A stretch of 51,265 bases of DNA from an uncultured Bacteroidales bacterium. Lineage in GTDB: Bacteria > Bacteroidota > Bacteroidia > Bacteroidales > Bacteroidaceae. Below, piece by piece: positions 1 to 8,136 of this stretch. The stretch is taken from positions 1 to 51,265 of the forward strand of contig CADAJV010000015.1 in assembly GCA_902788275.1 (NCBI GenBank), written 5' to 3'. A model generated the notes under the pieces. That model did not search any database and was not told where the DNA came from. It saw only the letters and a program-made list of their open reading frames with translations. Every line of letters starts with the position of its first letter. Within the stretch, counting starts at the first letter, position 1. The position numbers and the translations under genes are program-made.

Positions 1-122
1 CTCCGTGGAAAAATAAACTAACTCCGTGGAAAAAAAATCTAAGAGCCTCGAGCTGTCATTTTCAAGGCTCTTAGATTTCGTTTCAAGGCTCTTAGATTTG
101 GTTTCGAGGCTCTTAGATTTGG
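1..122. repeat. 21-bp module array, copy A (cut by window start)
   Basis: Consecutive 21-nt modules can be laid out without gaps: one partial at 1-18, one at 19-39, then a 34-nt centre at 40-73, then two modules at 74-94 and 95-115 in the opposite orientation. The centre is a hairpin with arms TAAGAGCC and GGCTCTTA around a loop containing GAGCTGTCATTTTC. All right-hand modules end in GGCTCTTA. Related arrays lie at 13271-13472 and 29260-29546. No gene overlaps it. The window start truncates it, so its full length is unknown. Confidence 0.85.
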
Positions 123-186
123 CTTCCACAGGACCAAATTACCCTGCATATTAAACCGTCTGTTTTTCAAGCCTTTAAGCGAAACA

Positions 187-308
187 ATGCAGGAATGTAT
201 GCAAAAAACATTTTAATTTTTTATAGGCAATGACACAAATGTTGGCGCAGAGAGAGCATGACTATTTCGCAGAGACTGTAATCTGTGCCAACTGCTATAT
301 TGTTGCCT
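187..308 (+). repeat. 122-bp terminal repeat, left copy
   Basis: These 122 bases recur as the reverse complement at 51144-51265 with a single mismatch (position 238). Inside lies a weak nested palindrome: AGGCAA near 223 pairs with TTGCCT at 303-308, and TTGGCGCAG near 243 pairs imperfectly with CTGTGCCAA near 284-292. That makes it resemble a MITE or a structured intergenic element. No protein is encoded. It lies downstream of the minus-strand lipoprotein gene that ends at 343. The element family was not recognised. Confidence 0.8.
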
Positions 309-342
309 TTTATATTGGCTTAAGGCGGATATTTCCTAAGTG

Positions 343-948
343 CTAATCCTCCACTTCCTCATCGGCAAAAGAGTCGTTGACCGGAGCATTCTTCTGCACA
401 GTGAGACTGCCGTCAATGCCGAGAGTAACGGTAAAGACGGCCTGCTCATCGCTGTGGGGCACGCTAACTGAAGCCTCAAGGGTTAGGATCTTAGGCTCAG
501 CGGTGATGAGACTAATATTGTCGAGGACGGCATTAGTCTTGAGGTTGTCGTCGAGAGCATCGGTAAAGTCGGCCTTGGTAAACTGGCGGCTCACAAGGGT
601 ATCGGCATCGGTGAAGGCCATGACGGTAGCGCGGTTGTCACAATAGGTGCCGAAATTTTCATTGGGCACGCGCGGCAGACCCTCGTCAGGCCTTACAAAG
701 AGGGCCACCTTATAACCGGCCGGGGTGTCGATTACCAGCTCGGCAGGGCGCTGTTTCATAAGACCGTTCTCCTGAAACTCGTTAGATTCAACAATCTCGC
801 TGAGTTCCTCGTCAATAGCCTGCGCATCAGTCTCGGTCTTGCTGCCGCCGCAAGAGGTCATCACGACAAGCATCAGACAACAACCGACAAACGTCAAGCA
901 GGACTGAAAATGGAAAATTGAGAATTGAGAATTAGCTGTTCGTTTCAT
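343..948 (-). CDS. predicted lipoprotein (possibly DUF4738-like)
   Basis: A 201-residue exported lipoprotein of unknown function. The N-terminus has a basic start (MKRT), a hydrophobic stretch and a lipobox ending in TSC at about residue 33, followed by GGS and an acidic linker, as is usual for Bacteroidetes lipoproteins. The remainder looks like a compact beta-rich domain with an FTKADF motif near the middle. This reminded me of DUF4738 proteins, but I could not verify it. It is the last gene of the ribD cluster, 6 bases after ribD. Oddly, residues 6-15 (NSQFSIFHFQ) are encoded by the same 7-bp TTGAGAA/TTCTCAA simple repeat found between genes elsewhere in the window, so the signal peptide appears partly built from a repeat. 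Confidence 0.75.
   Translation of the reverse strand: MKRTANSQFSIFHFQSCLTFVGCCLMLVVMTSCGGSKTETDAQAIDEELSEIVESNEFQENGLMKQRPAELVIDTPAGYKVALFVRPDEGLPRVPNENFGTYCDNRATVMAFTDADTLVSRQFTKADFTDALDDNLKTNAVLDNISLITAEPKILTLEASVSVPHSDEQAVFTVTLGIDGSLTVQKNAPVNDSFADEEVED
909..938. repeat. 7-bp simple repeat inside a signal-peptide coding region
   Basis: Tandem AATTGAG/AATTGAGA heptads lie within the 5' end of the lipoprotein gene. The same repeat occurs at 14036-14056 inside an oxidoreductase gene and at 30118-30140 between genes. It stays in frame here and encodes part of the n/h-region of the signal peptide. Confidence 0.75.
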
Positions 949-954
949 TGTCTT

Positions 955-2016
955 TTATTTATAATTATAATAATGTAGTATTCTATGGGTGCCAATGGTT
1001 TCCTGCCATGAAGGCAGCAAATCAAGCTTGGGAGCGCAGATTATTTTTGTTTGAGGTTTAACTCCTAATTCCTCACTCTTAATTGCCGCTTCGCTCTCGC
1101 AGCTCTTTGATATCGGCACCGGCTTCGCCGACAGCCGATGAGCTGCTCTCTCAAAGAGAGCATTGCTCAAGAGCAATTTTTCGCGATGCCTCGGCATTCC
1201 TAACTCCTGATGTATCTCATCCCAGAGGCCAAGGTCGAGGAACTGGCTATGGGTGGCTGCGCCGCCCTCTACCAGGAGCGACTGCACGCCCTCGCTATAA
1301 AGGCGGCTGAGCAACTGCGGAATGGTCTCGGCATGACTGTCGTAGACTATGCGCCTGGGGTTGGGCCCGGAATAGTGGCGCGTGGTGAGCGAGGGGCTGT
1401 CGTTCACGTTGGTGCGCCACCCCACCAGGATGGCGTTGTTGGTAGCCCGCAAGTGATGGGAATGGCGCAGCGTGGCAGGGTTGGAGATGAGGAGAGGCCC
1501 TCCTCCCAGTTCCCCCATCACTCCGTCGGCGGTCTGCGCCCATTTGAGAGTGATATAGGGGCGATGGTGGGTGTGGAACGTGAAGAATTTACGATTGAGC
1601 CAGCGACACTCCTGCTCCAGCACTCCCACGGTGACATCGATGCCTGCATCGCGCAGCATCTGGATGCCACGTCCCTGCACCTTGGCGAAGGGATCTATGC
1701 ACCCTACCACCACGCGCCTAACCCCCTTGCGGATGACAAGATCGGCGCAGGGCGGCGTCTTGCCGTAGTGGGCACAGGGCTCCAAGCTGACGTAGAGAGT
1801 GCTCTGGGACAGCAGCCTCTCGTCAGCCTTGCTAACAGAGGCAAAGGCATTGACCTCAGCATGAGCCTCGCCGCAACGTGCATGAAATCCCTCACCGATG
1901 ATGCGGTCGTCACAAACGATAACGGCCCCGACCATCGGGTTGGGCGGTGCGCCTATCTCGCCGTTGAGGGCAAGCTGCAGGCAGCGGTGCATATAGAGTT
2001 CGTCGGCGGACATCAT
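955..2016 (-). CDS. ribD: bifunctional riboflavin biosynthesis protein RibD, carrying a repeat insertion
   Basis: RibD deaminates the pyrimidine product of GTP cyclohydrolase II and then reduces its ribosyl group with NADPH. The deaminase half is intact: zinc ligands H52 (HAEVNAF), C81 (EPCAHYGK) and C90 (TPPCADL), with E54 as proton shuttle. The reductase half begins near residue 150 (RPYITLKWAQTADG) and keeps SLLVEGG at 246-252 and the C-terminal RILHYYN. Two things are odd. First, residues 272-318 translate a dispersed intergenic repeat and look foreign to the family; a duplicated ELG (271-273 and 316-318) brackets a net gain of 135 bp. Second, the stretch between NPRRIVYDS (219-227) and LLVEGG looks roughly 40-50 residues shorter than in other Bacteroidales RibD proteins, judged from memory. 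The start overlaps the rnhB stop (ATGA). Reductase activity is uncertain. Confidence 0.9.
   Translation of the reverse strand: MMSADELYMHRCLQLALNGEIGAPPNPMVGAVIVCDDRIIGEGFHARCGEAHAEVNAFASVSKADERLLSQSTLYVSLEPCAHYGKTPPCADLVIRKGVRRVVVGCIDPFAKVQGRGIQMLRDAGIDVTVGVLEQECRWLNRKFFTFHTHHRPYITLKWAQTADGVMGELGGGPLLISNPATLRHSHHLRATNNAILVGWRTNVNDSPSLTTRHYSGPNPRRIVYDSHAETIPQLLSRLYSEGVQSLLVEGGAATHSQFLDLGLWDEIHQELGMPRHREKLLLSNALFERAAHRLSAKPVPISKSCESEAAIKSEELGVKPQTKIICAPKLDLLPSWQETIGTHRILHYYNYK
1060..1208. repeat. 95-bp-family repeat inserted in ribD
   Basis: Reading the minus strand, this segment matches the 95-bp unit found three times at 29701-29976: the GCCGAGGC/CATCGCG start, the CTCATCGGCTGTCGGCG middle and the GAGAGCGAAGCGGCAATTA end. 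It has an extra stretch of about 31 bp (positions about 1150-1180) made of short palindromes. AACTCCT (minus strand AGGAGTT) flanks it on both sides, at 1060-1066 and 1202-1208, which may be a target duplication or part of the repeat. Confidence 0.88.
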
Positions 2017-2615
2017 TCAAAGAGGTCAAGCTGCACGGGCGGCAGCAGATTGTAGCTCATGCGGTGGTAGGGCGAGGGACCATAGGCTCGGATGGCATCG
2101 CGGTGAGCCTGGGTGGGATAGCCCTTATTCTGCCTCCACTGATACTGTGGAAACTCCTTATCGAGAGTGTCCATGTAGTCATCACGGTAAGTCTTGGCCA
2201 GAATGGAGGCCGCTGCAATGGAGAGAAACTTGCCATCGCCCTTTACCACGGTATGGTAGGGCACATCGTGGTAGGGACGAAACTTGTTGCCGTCCACGAT
2301 GATGGACTGAGGCCTTACCTTGAGCTGGTCGAGGGCTCGGTGCATGGCCAAAATGGAGGCATTGAGTATGTTGATGCGGTCAATCTCCTCAGCGGTAACA
2401 ATGCCCACAGCCCAGCTGAGAGCATCGCGCTCAATGATGCTGCGCAGCTCATGGCGGCGGTGGTCGGTGAGCTGCTTGGAGTCGTTGATGGCCTCATTCT
2501 GATAGTCGGACGGAAAGATGACGGCAGCAGCATAGACACTGCCTGCCAGGCATCCACGACCAGCCTCGTCACAGCCAGCCTCAGACAAATCGGGAATGAG
2601 ACAAGATCTTAACAT
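2013..2615 (-). CDS. rnhB: ribonuclease HII
   Basis: Degrades the RNA strand of RNA-DNA hybrids and nicks at misincorporated ribonucleotides. The 200-residue length is normal. The type 2 signature CDEAGRG lies at residues 15-21, with D16 and E17 as the first two metal ligands. NDSKQLT follows, and a third acidic ligand lies in the IIVDGNK segment. The C-terminus ends in VQLDLFE, which resembles a PCNA/beta-clamp-binding peptide (Q-x-x-[LM]-x-F). It follows sufS by 35 bases and overlaps ribD by 3 bases, so it is probably cotranscribed with both. Confidence 0.95.
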   Translation of the reverse strand: MLRSCLIPDLSEAGCDEAGRGCLAGSVYAAAVIFPSDYQNEAINDSKQLTDHRRHELRSIIERDALSWAVGIVTAEEIDRINILNASILAMHRALDQLKVRPQSIIVDGNKFRPYHDVPYHTVVKGDGKFLSIAAASILAKTYRDDYMDTLDKEFPQYQWRQNKGYPTQAHRDAIRAYGPSPYHRMSYNLLPPVQLDLFE

Positions 2616-2650
2616 TGATCAATAATAAATAACTGCTTACTATCGTACTC

Positions 2651-3862
2651 TCAAAACATCTTGGCCACGCGCTGTATGCCTTCTGCCAAGGCATCAACCT
2701 CGGCCTCGTTATTGTAGAAGGAGAAGGAGGCCCGCACCATGCCCTCCACCCCATAGTGAGTCATGACCGGCTGTGCACAGTGGTGGCCAGTGCGCACGGC
2801 TATGCCCAGGCGATCGAGCAGGGTGCCCATGTCAAGATGGTGGATATCGCCCACCAGGAATGAAACCACGGCATCCTTCTGCTCCGACTGCCCGAAGATG
2901 CGCAGGCCGGTGATGCGGCTAAGCTGCTCGGTGGCGTAAGCCGTGAGCTGCTGCTCATAGGTATATATTGCATCAAAGCCTATGCCGTCAACAAAGTCAA
3001 GGGCCACAGCCAGAGCGTGGGCAGCGACATAGTTGGGGGTGCCAGCCTCAAACTTATAGGGGATGCCCTCAAAAGTGGTCTTATCAAAGCTGACGGTGCT
3101 AATCATCTCGCCGCCACCCTGATAGGGTGGCATCTGCTCCAGCAGAGAGCGACGGCCATAGAGCACGCCGATGCCTGTAGGGGCGTATATCTTGTGGCCA
3201 CTAAAGGCCAGAAAGTCGCAGTCAAGATCCTGCACGTCAACCCTGAAATGAGGCACGCTTTGGGCAGCATCAACCATAACTGGCACACCGTAGCGGTGGG
3301 CAAGGCTTATCATATCCCTAATGGGATTGACGGTGCCAAGCACGTTGCTGACATGGGCAATGCTCACCAGTCGGGTACGCTCGGTGAAGAGGCGAGCATA
3401 AGCCTGAAGGTCCAGTTCGCCCCTGTCATTGAAGGGGATGACGCGCAACTTTACGCCCTGGCGCTCATGGAGCAGCTGCCAGGGCACGATGTTGGAGTGG
3501 TGCTCCATCTCGGAAATGATAACTTCATCGCCCTCGCTGAGCATGGAGCCATAGGAAGCGGCCACCAGATTGACGGCCTCGGTGGTGCCACGGGTAAAGA
3601 TTATCTGCTGCTCCGACGGCGCGTTGATAAAGCGGCTCACCCTTTGGCGGGCCTGTTCCAGCAGATCGGTGGCCTGCTGGGAAAGGTAGTGTACGCCACG
3701 ATGAACGTTGGCATTGGCCGTATAGTACTGCTCACGCTCGGCCTCCACAACACAGCGCGGTTTCTGGGTAGTGGCGGCGTTGTCCAGATATATCAAAGGC
3801 CGTCCATAGACCTGAGTGGACAGTATGGGAAATTGCTCACGTATATTGTTAATGTCTAGCAT
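2651..3862 (-). CDS. sufS: cysteine desulfurase SufS
   Basis: A PLP enzyme that takes sulfur from cysteine as a persulfide for Fe-S cluster assembly by the SUF system. With this start it has 403 residues. The PLP lysine is K224 (SGHKIYAP), and the catalytic cysteine is C362 in RTGHHCAQP, the group II (SufS/CsdA) signature. The reading frame extends 14 codons further upstream, but those codons overlap sufD and are not family-like. Starting at MLDINNIREQFPIL places the gene 7 bases after the sufD stop and fits the usual N-terminus. It closes the sufB-C-D-S series. Confidence 0.95.
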   Translation of the reverse strand: MLDINNIREQFPILSTQVYGRPLIYLDNAATTQKPRCVVEAEREQYYTANANVHRGVHYLSQQATDLLEQARQRVSRFINAPSEQQIIFTRGTTEAVNLVAASYGSMLSEGDEVIISEMEHHSNIVPWQLLHERQGVKLRVIPFNDRGELDLQAYARLFTERTRLVSIAHVSNVLGTVNPIRDMISLAHRYGVPVMVDAAQSVPHFRVDVQDLDCDFLAFSGHKIYAPTGIGVLYGRRSLLEQMPPYQGGGEMISTVSFDKTTFEGIPYKFEAGTPNYVAAHALAVALDFVDGIGFDAIYTYEQQLTAYATEQLSRITGLRIFGQSEQKDAVVSFLVGDIHHLDMGTLLDRLGIAVRTGHHCAQPVMTHYGVEGMVRASFSFYNNEAEVDALAEGIQRVAKMF

Positions 3863-3869
3863 TATAGAT

Positions 3870-5162
3870 TCAGGAATTAGGAGTTTGGCACATGGCGCAG
3901 TCACCGCATAGGCTGGTGCCGCGACGAAATCGCTCTTCCACCATGCTCATCAGTCGTTGACGCAGAGGCAACAGCCCAATGCGTAGCACCACATCCCATG
4001 CAAAGGCCTGTTGCAGGAGCAGGCGTCCCTCATCGGGGCCGATGCCCCGCTGTGCCATATAGAAAAGAGCCGCTTCGTACATCTGGCCCACAGTGGAGCC
4101 GTGGTTGCATTTCACGTCGTCGGCATAGATTTCCAGCATGGGTTGGGTGTACATGTGAGCCTGGGGCGAGACACATAGGTTGGCGTTGGTTTGCTGCGAG
4201 TCTGTCTGCTGAGCGCCAGGGCGTACCATCACCTTGCCGGCAAAGGCCCCAGTGCTGGAGCCATCGAGTATATACTTATAGAGCATATCGCTATGGCAAC
4301 CCGGTGCACAATGGGTGACCAGGAGATTGTTGTCGGTGTGCTGACTGCCATCGGCTATCACCAGCCCGGACATAACCAAATCGGCTCCCACACCCTCAAG
4401 CGAGACATTTACCGTGCGGCGCGAGGTGCCGCCGCTAAGGGTGACGGAAGCATAATCCAGCCGGCTGGCACCCTGCTGGACAAAATTGGCCGTGCCAAGC
4501 AGGCTGGAAGCCTCTGCGGAGTCCTCGATCTGATAATACTGCAAGTGGCTGCCCTCGCCAAGAAAGGCTTCCACCACCTCGGTAGCCAGATGAGGCTGAG
4601 CAGTGGAGGAATGGTTGCAGCAAAGGATGGAGGCCTCGGCCCCTTCCTCCATAATGATGAGTTGCCGGCGATTGGCCATCATGGGCACACTGCCTACCGA
4701 CAGATTAACCACCTGAATGAGATTATCCGCCTTATGGCCCTTGCCGATCCATATTACCAGGCCGTCCTGCACGAGCATTGTGTTGAGCGCAGCCAGGCTG
4801 TCGCCTCCCACCTTATTATAATAGGTGCTGAACAACTCGGGGCTACGCTTGGCAAACTCAGTCATAGAACCAACGAAGAAAGAGCCGTCTTGCTGTCCGC
4901 CAGTTTTGTGCTCCACCATATCGCCCACCACATAATGGAGGGTGCTGCCTAGACCTGGCACCTTACAACGGTAAAGGCTGCGAGGGTCGAAGCGTAGAGG
5001 AAGACGACTGAAGTTGAGACCAAAGTCTGGCTCCAGCATGGCACGCACATCAGTGTACTTATAACGCTCCACCTTACGCGAGGGAAGACCCTCTGCCTTT
5101 AACTGCGCCAGAGCAGAGGCGCGATGGCGGTCAATCAGCGGATGGCTGCCCCCTTGGAGCAA
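3870..5162 (-). CDS. sufD: Fe-S cluster assembly scaffold subunit SufD (start uncertain)
   Basis: SufD joins SufB and SufC in the SufBC2D scaffold. The beta-helix core typical of the SufB/D family is present, with the conserved HNTD/HCAPG-like stretch (LVTHCAPGCHSD) and the C-terminal NHGSTVGQ region. The first usable codon in frame is TTG at 5162. The same frame stays open without any ATG or GTG up to the stop at 5250-5252, and the 20 codons just before the TTG (SITTDSLQQYIDLYQQNT) look like a genuine SufD N-terminus. The expected initiation position, near 5222, reads GTT next to an 8-bp simple repeat (GTTAAGAA type, about 5229-5262). The original start may have been lost to that repeat, so initiation may use TTG or a rarer codon. 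The stop is embedded in repeat-like CTCCTAATTCCTGA. Confidence 0.88.
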   Translation of the reverse strand: MLQGGSHPLIDRHRASALAQLKAEGLPSRKVERYKYTDVRAMLEPDFGLNFSRLPLRFDPRSLYRCKVPGLGSTLHYVVGDMVEHKTGGQQDGSFFVGSMTEFAKRSPELFSTYYNKVGGDSLAALNTMLVQDGLVIWIGKGHKADNLIQVVNLSVGSVPMMANRRQLIIMEEGAEASILCCNHSSTAQPHLATEVVEAFLGEGSHLQYYQIEDSAEASSLLGTANFVQQGASRLDYASVTLSGGTSRRTVNVSLEGVGADLVMSGLVIADGSQHTDNNLLVTHCAPGCHSDMLYKYILDGSSTGAFAGKVMVRPGAQQTDSQQTNANLCVSPQAHMYTQPMLEIYADDVKCNHGSTVGQMYEAALFYMAQRGIGPDEGRLLLQQAFAWDVVLRIGLLPLRQRLMSMVEERFRRGTSLCGDCAMCQTPNS

Positions 5163-5228
5163 TGCCGTGTTTTGCTGATAAAGGTCAATATATTGCTGTA
5201 AAGAATCCGTAGTGATACTAACTTTTTT

Positions 5229-5275
5229 AGTTGTTAAGAAGTTAAGTAGTTAAGAAGTTAAGCCGATAGTGCTGT
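5229..5275. repeat. 8-bp simple repeat in the sufC-sufD gap
   Basis: GTTAAGAA/GTTAAGTA units repeat about four times, followed by TTAAGCCGATAGT. That last string also occurs at 12311-12323 between nusA and rimP, linking these intergenic sequences. The repeat abuts the place where sufD translation would be expected to begin. Confidence 0.75.
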
Positions 5276-5288
5276 CGGTGGACTTAAA

Positions 5289-6026
5289 CTATTTCAGCCA
5301 GTCGAAGCCCTCTTCCTCTATGCGATAGGCCAGATCGGGGCCTCCGGTGCGGACAATGCGGCCTGCAAGCATTACGTGGACAATGTCGGGCTTGATATAG
5401 TCGAGCATACGTCGGTAATGGGTGATGCATATGGCGCTGGTATTCTCGGTGCGCAGTCGGTTGAATCCCTCTGCCACTATGCGCAGCGCATCAACATCGA
5501 GGCCAGAGTCGGTTTCATCAAGAATGGTCAGCACAGGCTCAAGCATAGCCATCTGGAATATCTCATTACGCTTTTTCTCGCCTCCGCTGAAGCCTTCGTT
5601 CACTCCGCGGCGGGTAAGGCTGGCGTCCAGTCCCACCAACTCACGTTTCTCCTTGACGAGCTTAAGAAAATCGCCGCCACCGATGGGTGGCAGGCCCTGG
5701 TACTTGCGCTTGGCATTTAGGGCAGCACGCATAAAGTTGTTCATACTCACGCCAGGTATCTCCACAGGCTGCTGGAAGGACATGAACAATCCCTCGTGGC
5801 TGCGGTCCTCGGCAGGCATCTGCAGCAGATCCTTGCCACGAAAGGTTACTGAGCCCTCAGTGACGGTGTACTGCGGGTTGCCCACCAGCACATTACTCAG
5901 TGTGCTCTTACCACTGCCGTTGGGGCCCATCAGGACGTGTATCTCACCTGGTTTGACGGTAAGATTGATACCCTTGAGGATTTCCTTACCCTCCACGGTG
6001 GCGTGCAGATTCTTTATTTCTAACAT
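5289..6026 (-). CDS. sufC: Fe-S assembly ATPase SufC
   Basis: ABC-type ATPase that powers the SufBCD scaffold in the cytoplasm and has no membrane partner. It has 245 residues, the usual length. Walker A is GPNGSGKS at 34-41, the signature is FSGGEKKR at 146-153, and Walker B is LTILDE at 166-171, followed by TDSGLD. It lies between sufB and sufD. The 76-base gap to sufB contains a TTAGGAGTTAAC stretch of the repeat type seen elsewhere in the window. Confidence 0.97.
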   Translation of the reverse strand: MLEIKNLHATVEGKEILKGINLTVKPGEIHVLMGPNGSGKSTLSNVLVGNPQYTVTEGSVTFRGKDLLQMPAEDRSHEGLFMSFQQPVEIPGVSMNNFMRAALNAKRKYQGLPPIGGGDFLKLVKEKRELVGLDASLTRRGVNEGFSGGEKKRNEIFQMAMLEPVLTILDETDSGLDVDALRIVAEGFNRLRTENTSAICITHYRRMLDYIKPDIVHVMLAGRIVRTGGPDLAYRIEEEGFDWLK

Positions 6027-6102
6027 TGTATTACTTACTATTTTAGGAGTTAACAGGACGATGGTCGTTTCGGTTAACTTAATCTTTTTTCACTTCTCAA
6101 TT

Positions 6103-7554
6103 TTACCCTACCGAACCCTCAAGAGAGACGCTCAGCAGTTTCTGTGCCTCAACGGCAAACTCCATAGGAAGTTTGTTGAGCACATCCTTAGCATAACCGT
6201 TGACTATGAGTGCCACAGCCTCCTCAGGCGGAATGCCTCGCTGGTTGCAGTAGAGCAGCTGGTCCTCGGATATCTTGGAAGTGGTAGCCTCATGCTCCAC
6301 CACCGAACTGTCATTGTTTACATCGATATAGGGAAAGGTGTGGGCACCGCAGGCATTGCCCAGCAGCAGAGAGTCACAACTGGAGTAGTTGCGTGAACCC
6401 TCGGCTTGTGGAGCCACCCTGACGAGGCCGCGATAGCTATTCTGGCTGCGGCCTGCCGAAATGCCCTTGCTGACTATGGTGCTACGTGTGTTGCGGCCCA
6501 GGTGGACCATCTTGGTGCCAGTGTCTGCCTGCTGATGATTATTGGTTACAGCCACAGAATAAAACTCGGCACTACTGCCGTCACCCTTGAGAACACAGGA
6601 GGGATATTTCCACGTGATGGCAGAACCAGTCTCCACTTGAGTCCAGGAGAGTTTGCTACGGTCGCCTCGGAGCAAGCCGCGCTTGGTCACGAGGTTATAT
6701 ACTCCACCCTTGCCCTGACGGTCACCGGGATACCAATTCTGCACGGTTGAGTACTTGACCTCTGCATCTTGGCAGACCACTATCTCCACTATGGCTGCAT
6801 GCAGTTGATTCTCATCGCGCATAGGAGCCGTGCAACCTTCCAGATAGGACACGTAGCCACCATCGTCGCACACTATCAAAGTGCGCTCAAACTGGCCAGT
6901 GTTGATGGCGTTGATACGGAAATAAGTGGAGAGTTCCATGGGGCATCGTACGCCTCGTGGGATATAGACAAACGAGCCGTCGCTGAAGACGGCGCTGTTG
7001 AGGGCGGCAAAGAAGTTGTCGCGATAAGGCACCACTGTACCCAGGTACTGGCGAACAAGGTCGGGGTGGGTCTTGACGGCCTCTGAGATAGAGCAGAAGA
7101 TGATACCCTTCTCGGCCAGTTTCTCCCTGAAGGTGGTCTTGACGCTTACGGAGTCCATCACGGCATCGACAGCCACGCCGCTGAGGGCGAGGCGCTCGTT
7201 GAGTGGTATGCCCAGTTTGTCGAAGGTCTTCTGTAACTCAGGATCTATCTCTCCGCTATTGCCCTGGCGCTTACGGCCACGGGGGTCAGCATAGTATGAG
7301 ATGGCCTGATAGTCAATGGGAGGCAGGTCAACATGCCCCCAAGTGGGTTGCTGCATGGTGAGCCAGTGACGGAAGGCCTGTAGGCGAAAGTCGAGCAGCC
7401 ACTGTGGCTCGCCCTTCTTCTGCGAGATAAGGCGCACTACGTCCTCATTGAGGCCGCGGGGGATGACCTCGGTCTCAATGTCGGTGGTAAAGCCGTATTC
7501 GTAGTCGCGGTTGGCTATGTCGCGCACCAGCGCGTTGTCTTGACTCTGTGGCAT
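6103..7554 (-). CDS. sufB: Fe-S cluster assembly protein SufB
   Basis: Main scaffold subunit of the SUF system on which the nascent cluster is built. It has 483 residues, normal for the family. Recognisable segments include [16 protein letters not shown], the [14 protein letters not shown] region (C near residue 241), [12 protein letters not shown] and [11 protein letters not shown], with a late catalytic-type cysteine in SCDSLLLGN. Its ATG shares one base with the cvpA stop (TAATG), indicating translational coupling within the infB-cvpA-suf cluster. Confidence 0.97.
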   Translation of the reverse strand: MPQSQDNALVRDIANRDYEYGFTTDIETEVIPRGLNEDVVRLISQKKGEPQWLLDFRLQAFRHWLTMQQPTWGHVDLPPIDYQAISYYADPRGRKRQGNSGEIDPELQKTFDKLGIPLNERLALSGVAVDAVMDSVSVKTTFREKLAEKGIIFCSISEAVKTHPDLVRQYLGTVVPYRDNFFAALNSAVFSDGSFVYIPRGVRCPMELSTYFRINAINTGQFERTLIVCDDGGYVSYLEGCTAPMRDENQLHAAIVEIVVCQDAEVKYSTVQNWYPGDRQGKGGVYNLVTKRGLLRGDRSKLSWTQVETGSAITWKYPSCVLKGDGSSAEFYSVAVTNNHQQADTGTKMVHLGRNTRSTIVSKGISAGRSQNSYRGLVRVAPQAEGSRNYSSCDSLLLGNACGAHTFPYIDVNNDSSVVEHEATTSKISEDQLLYCNQRGIPPEEAVALIVNGYAKDVLNKLPMEFAVEAQKLLSVSLEGSVG

Positions 7555-8105
7555 TACTCGGTGGGGTTGGCTCGATGGTTGGGATTGCTGACATAGACGG
7601 TGTCGTCGTCCAGCCGTCCGCTGTCAATGGCAATATTGCGGTGTTCATAGATGGCCTGACCTACCACTGTGACATAGGGATAGAGCAACGACTGCTGCCG
7701 CTTCTCCTCGGAGAGGATTCCAACGTAGGCCATAGCACTGAATACTACGCTGATGAGCAGAAAATACTTAGCTGCACCCACCGCCATGCCGAGCAGCGAA
7801 TTAAGCGGACCGGCATGGAGAGCCTTGACGGTCTTGGTGAGGGCATTGGCCACTAGGCCGAAAACTATCGGTACCACCACCCATATCAATATGAAGGCAA
7901 GCACGCAGGCCGCAAACGAAGCCTTGCTGCCTGAGCCCAGGGCCGGGGCGAAATGCTCGCCCACCACACCATAGAACATGGCAGCCAGCACCAGTCCGGC
8001 CACAAAGCCACACGTGGAAAAAATCTCCTTGATAAGTCCGCTGCGCCAGCCGCGCCACGCACCCCACAGCAGGATGAGAACTATTATTATATCTACGGAA
8101 GACAC
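7554..8105 (-). CDS. cvpA: CvpA family inner membrane protein
   Basis: A 183-residue protein with about four hydrophobic segments: residues 3-21, 28-45, 66-88 and 106-128. The CvpA family is named for colicin V production; its members are inner membrane proteins of poorly defined role, often linked to envelope stress. The start [20 protein letters not shown], with [11 protein letters not shown] after the first membrane segment, is characteristic. It sits between infB and sufB with a 1-base overlap to sufB. Confidence 0.9.
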   Translation of the reverse strand: MSSVDIIIVLILLWGAWRGWRSGLIKEIFSTCGFVAGLVLAAMFYGVVGEHFAPALGSGSKASFAACVLAFILIWVVVPIVFGLVANALTKTVKALHAGPLNSLLGMAVGAAKYFLLISVVFSAMAYVGILSEEKRQQSLLYPYVTVVGQAIYEHRNIAIDSGRLDDDTVYVSNPNHRANPTE

Positions 8106-8136
8106 GATTATATCTGAAAATTGGGAGATTCCCTCA

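Noticed and set aside
1210-2055. Long plus-strand open frame opposite ribD
   Set aside because: It is antisense to the clearly conserved ribD and rnhB genes, with no family features of its own.
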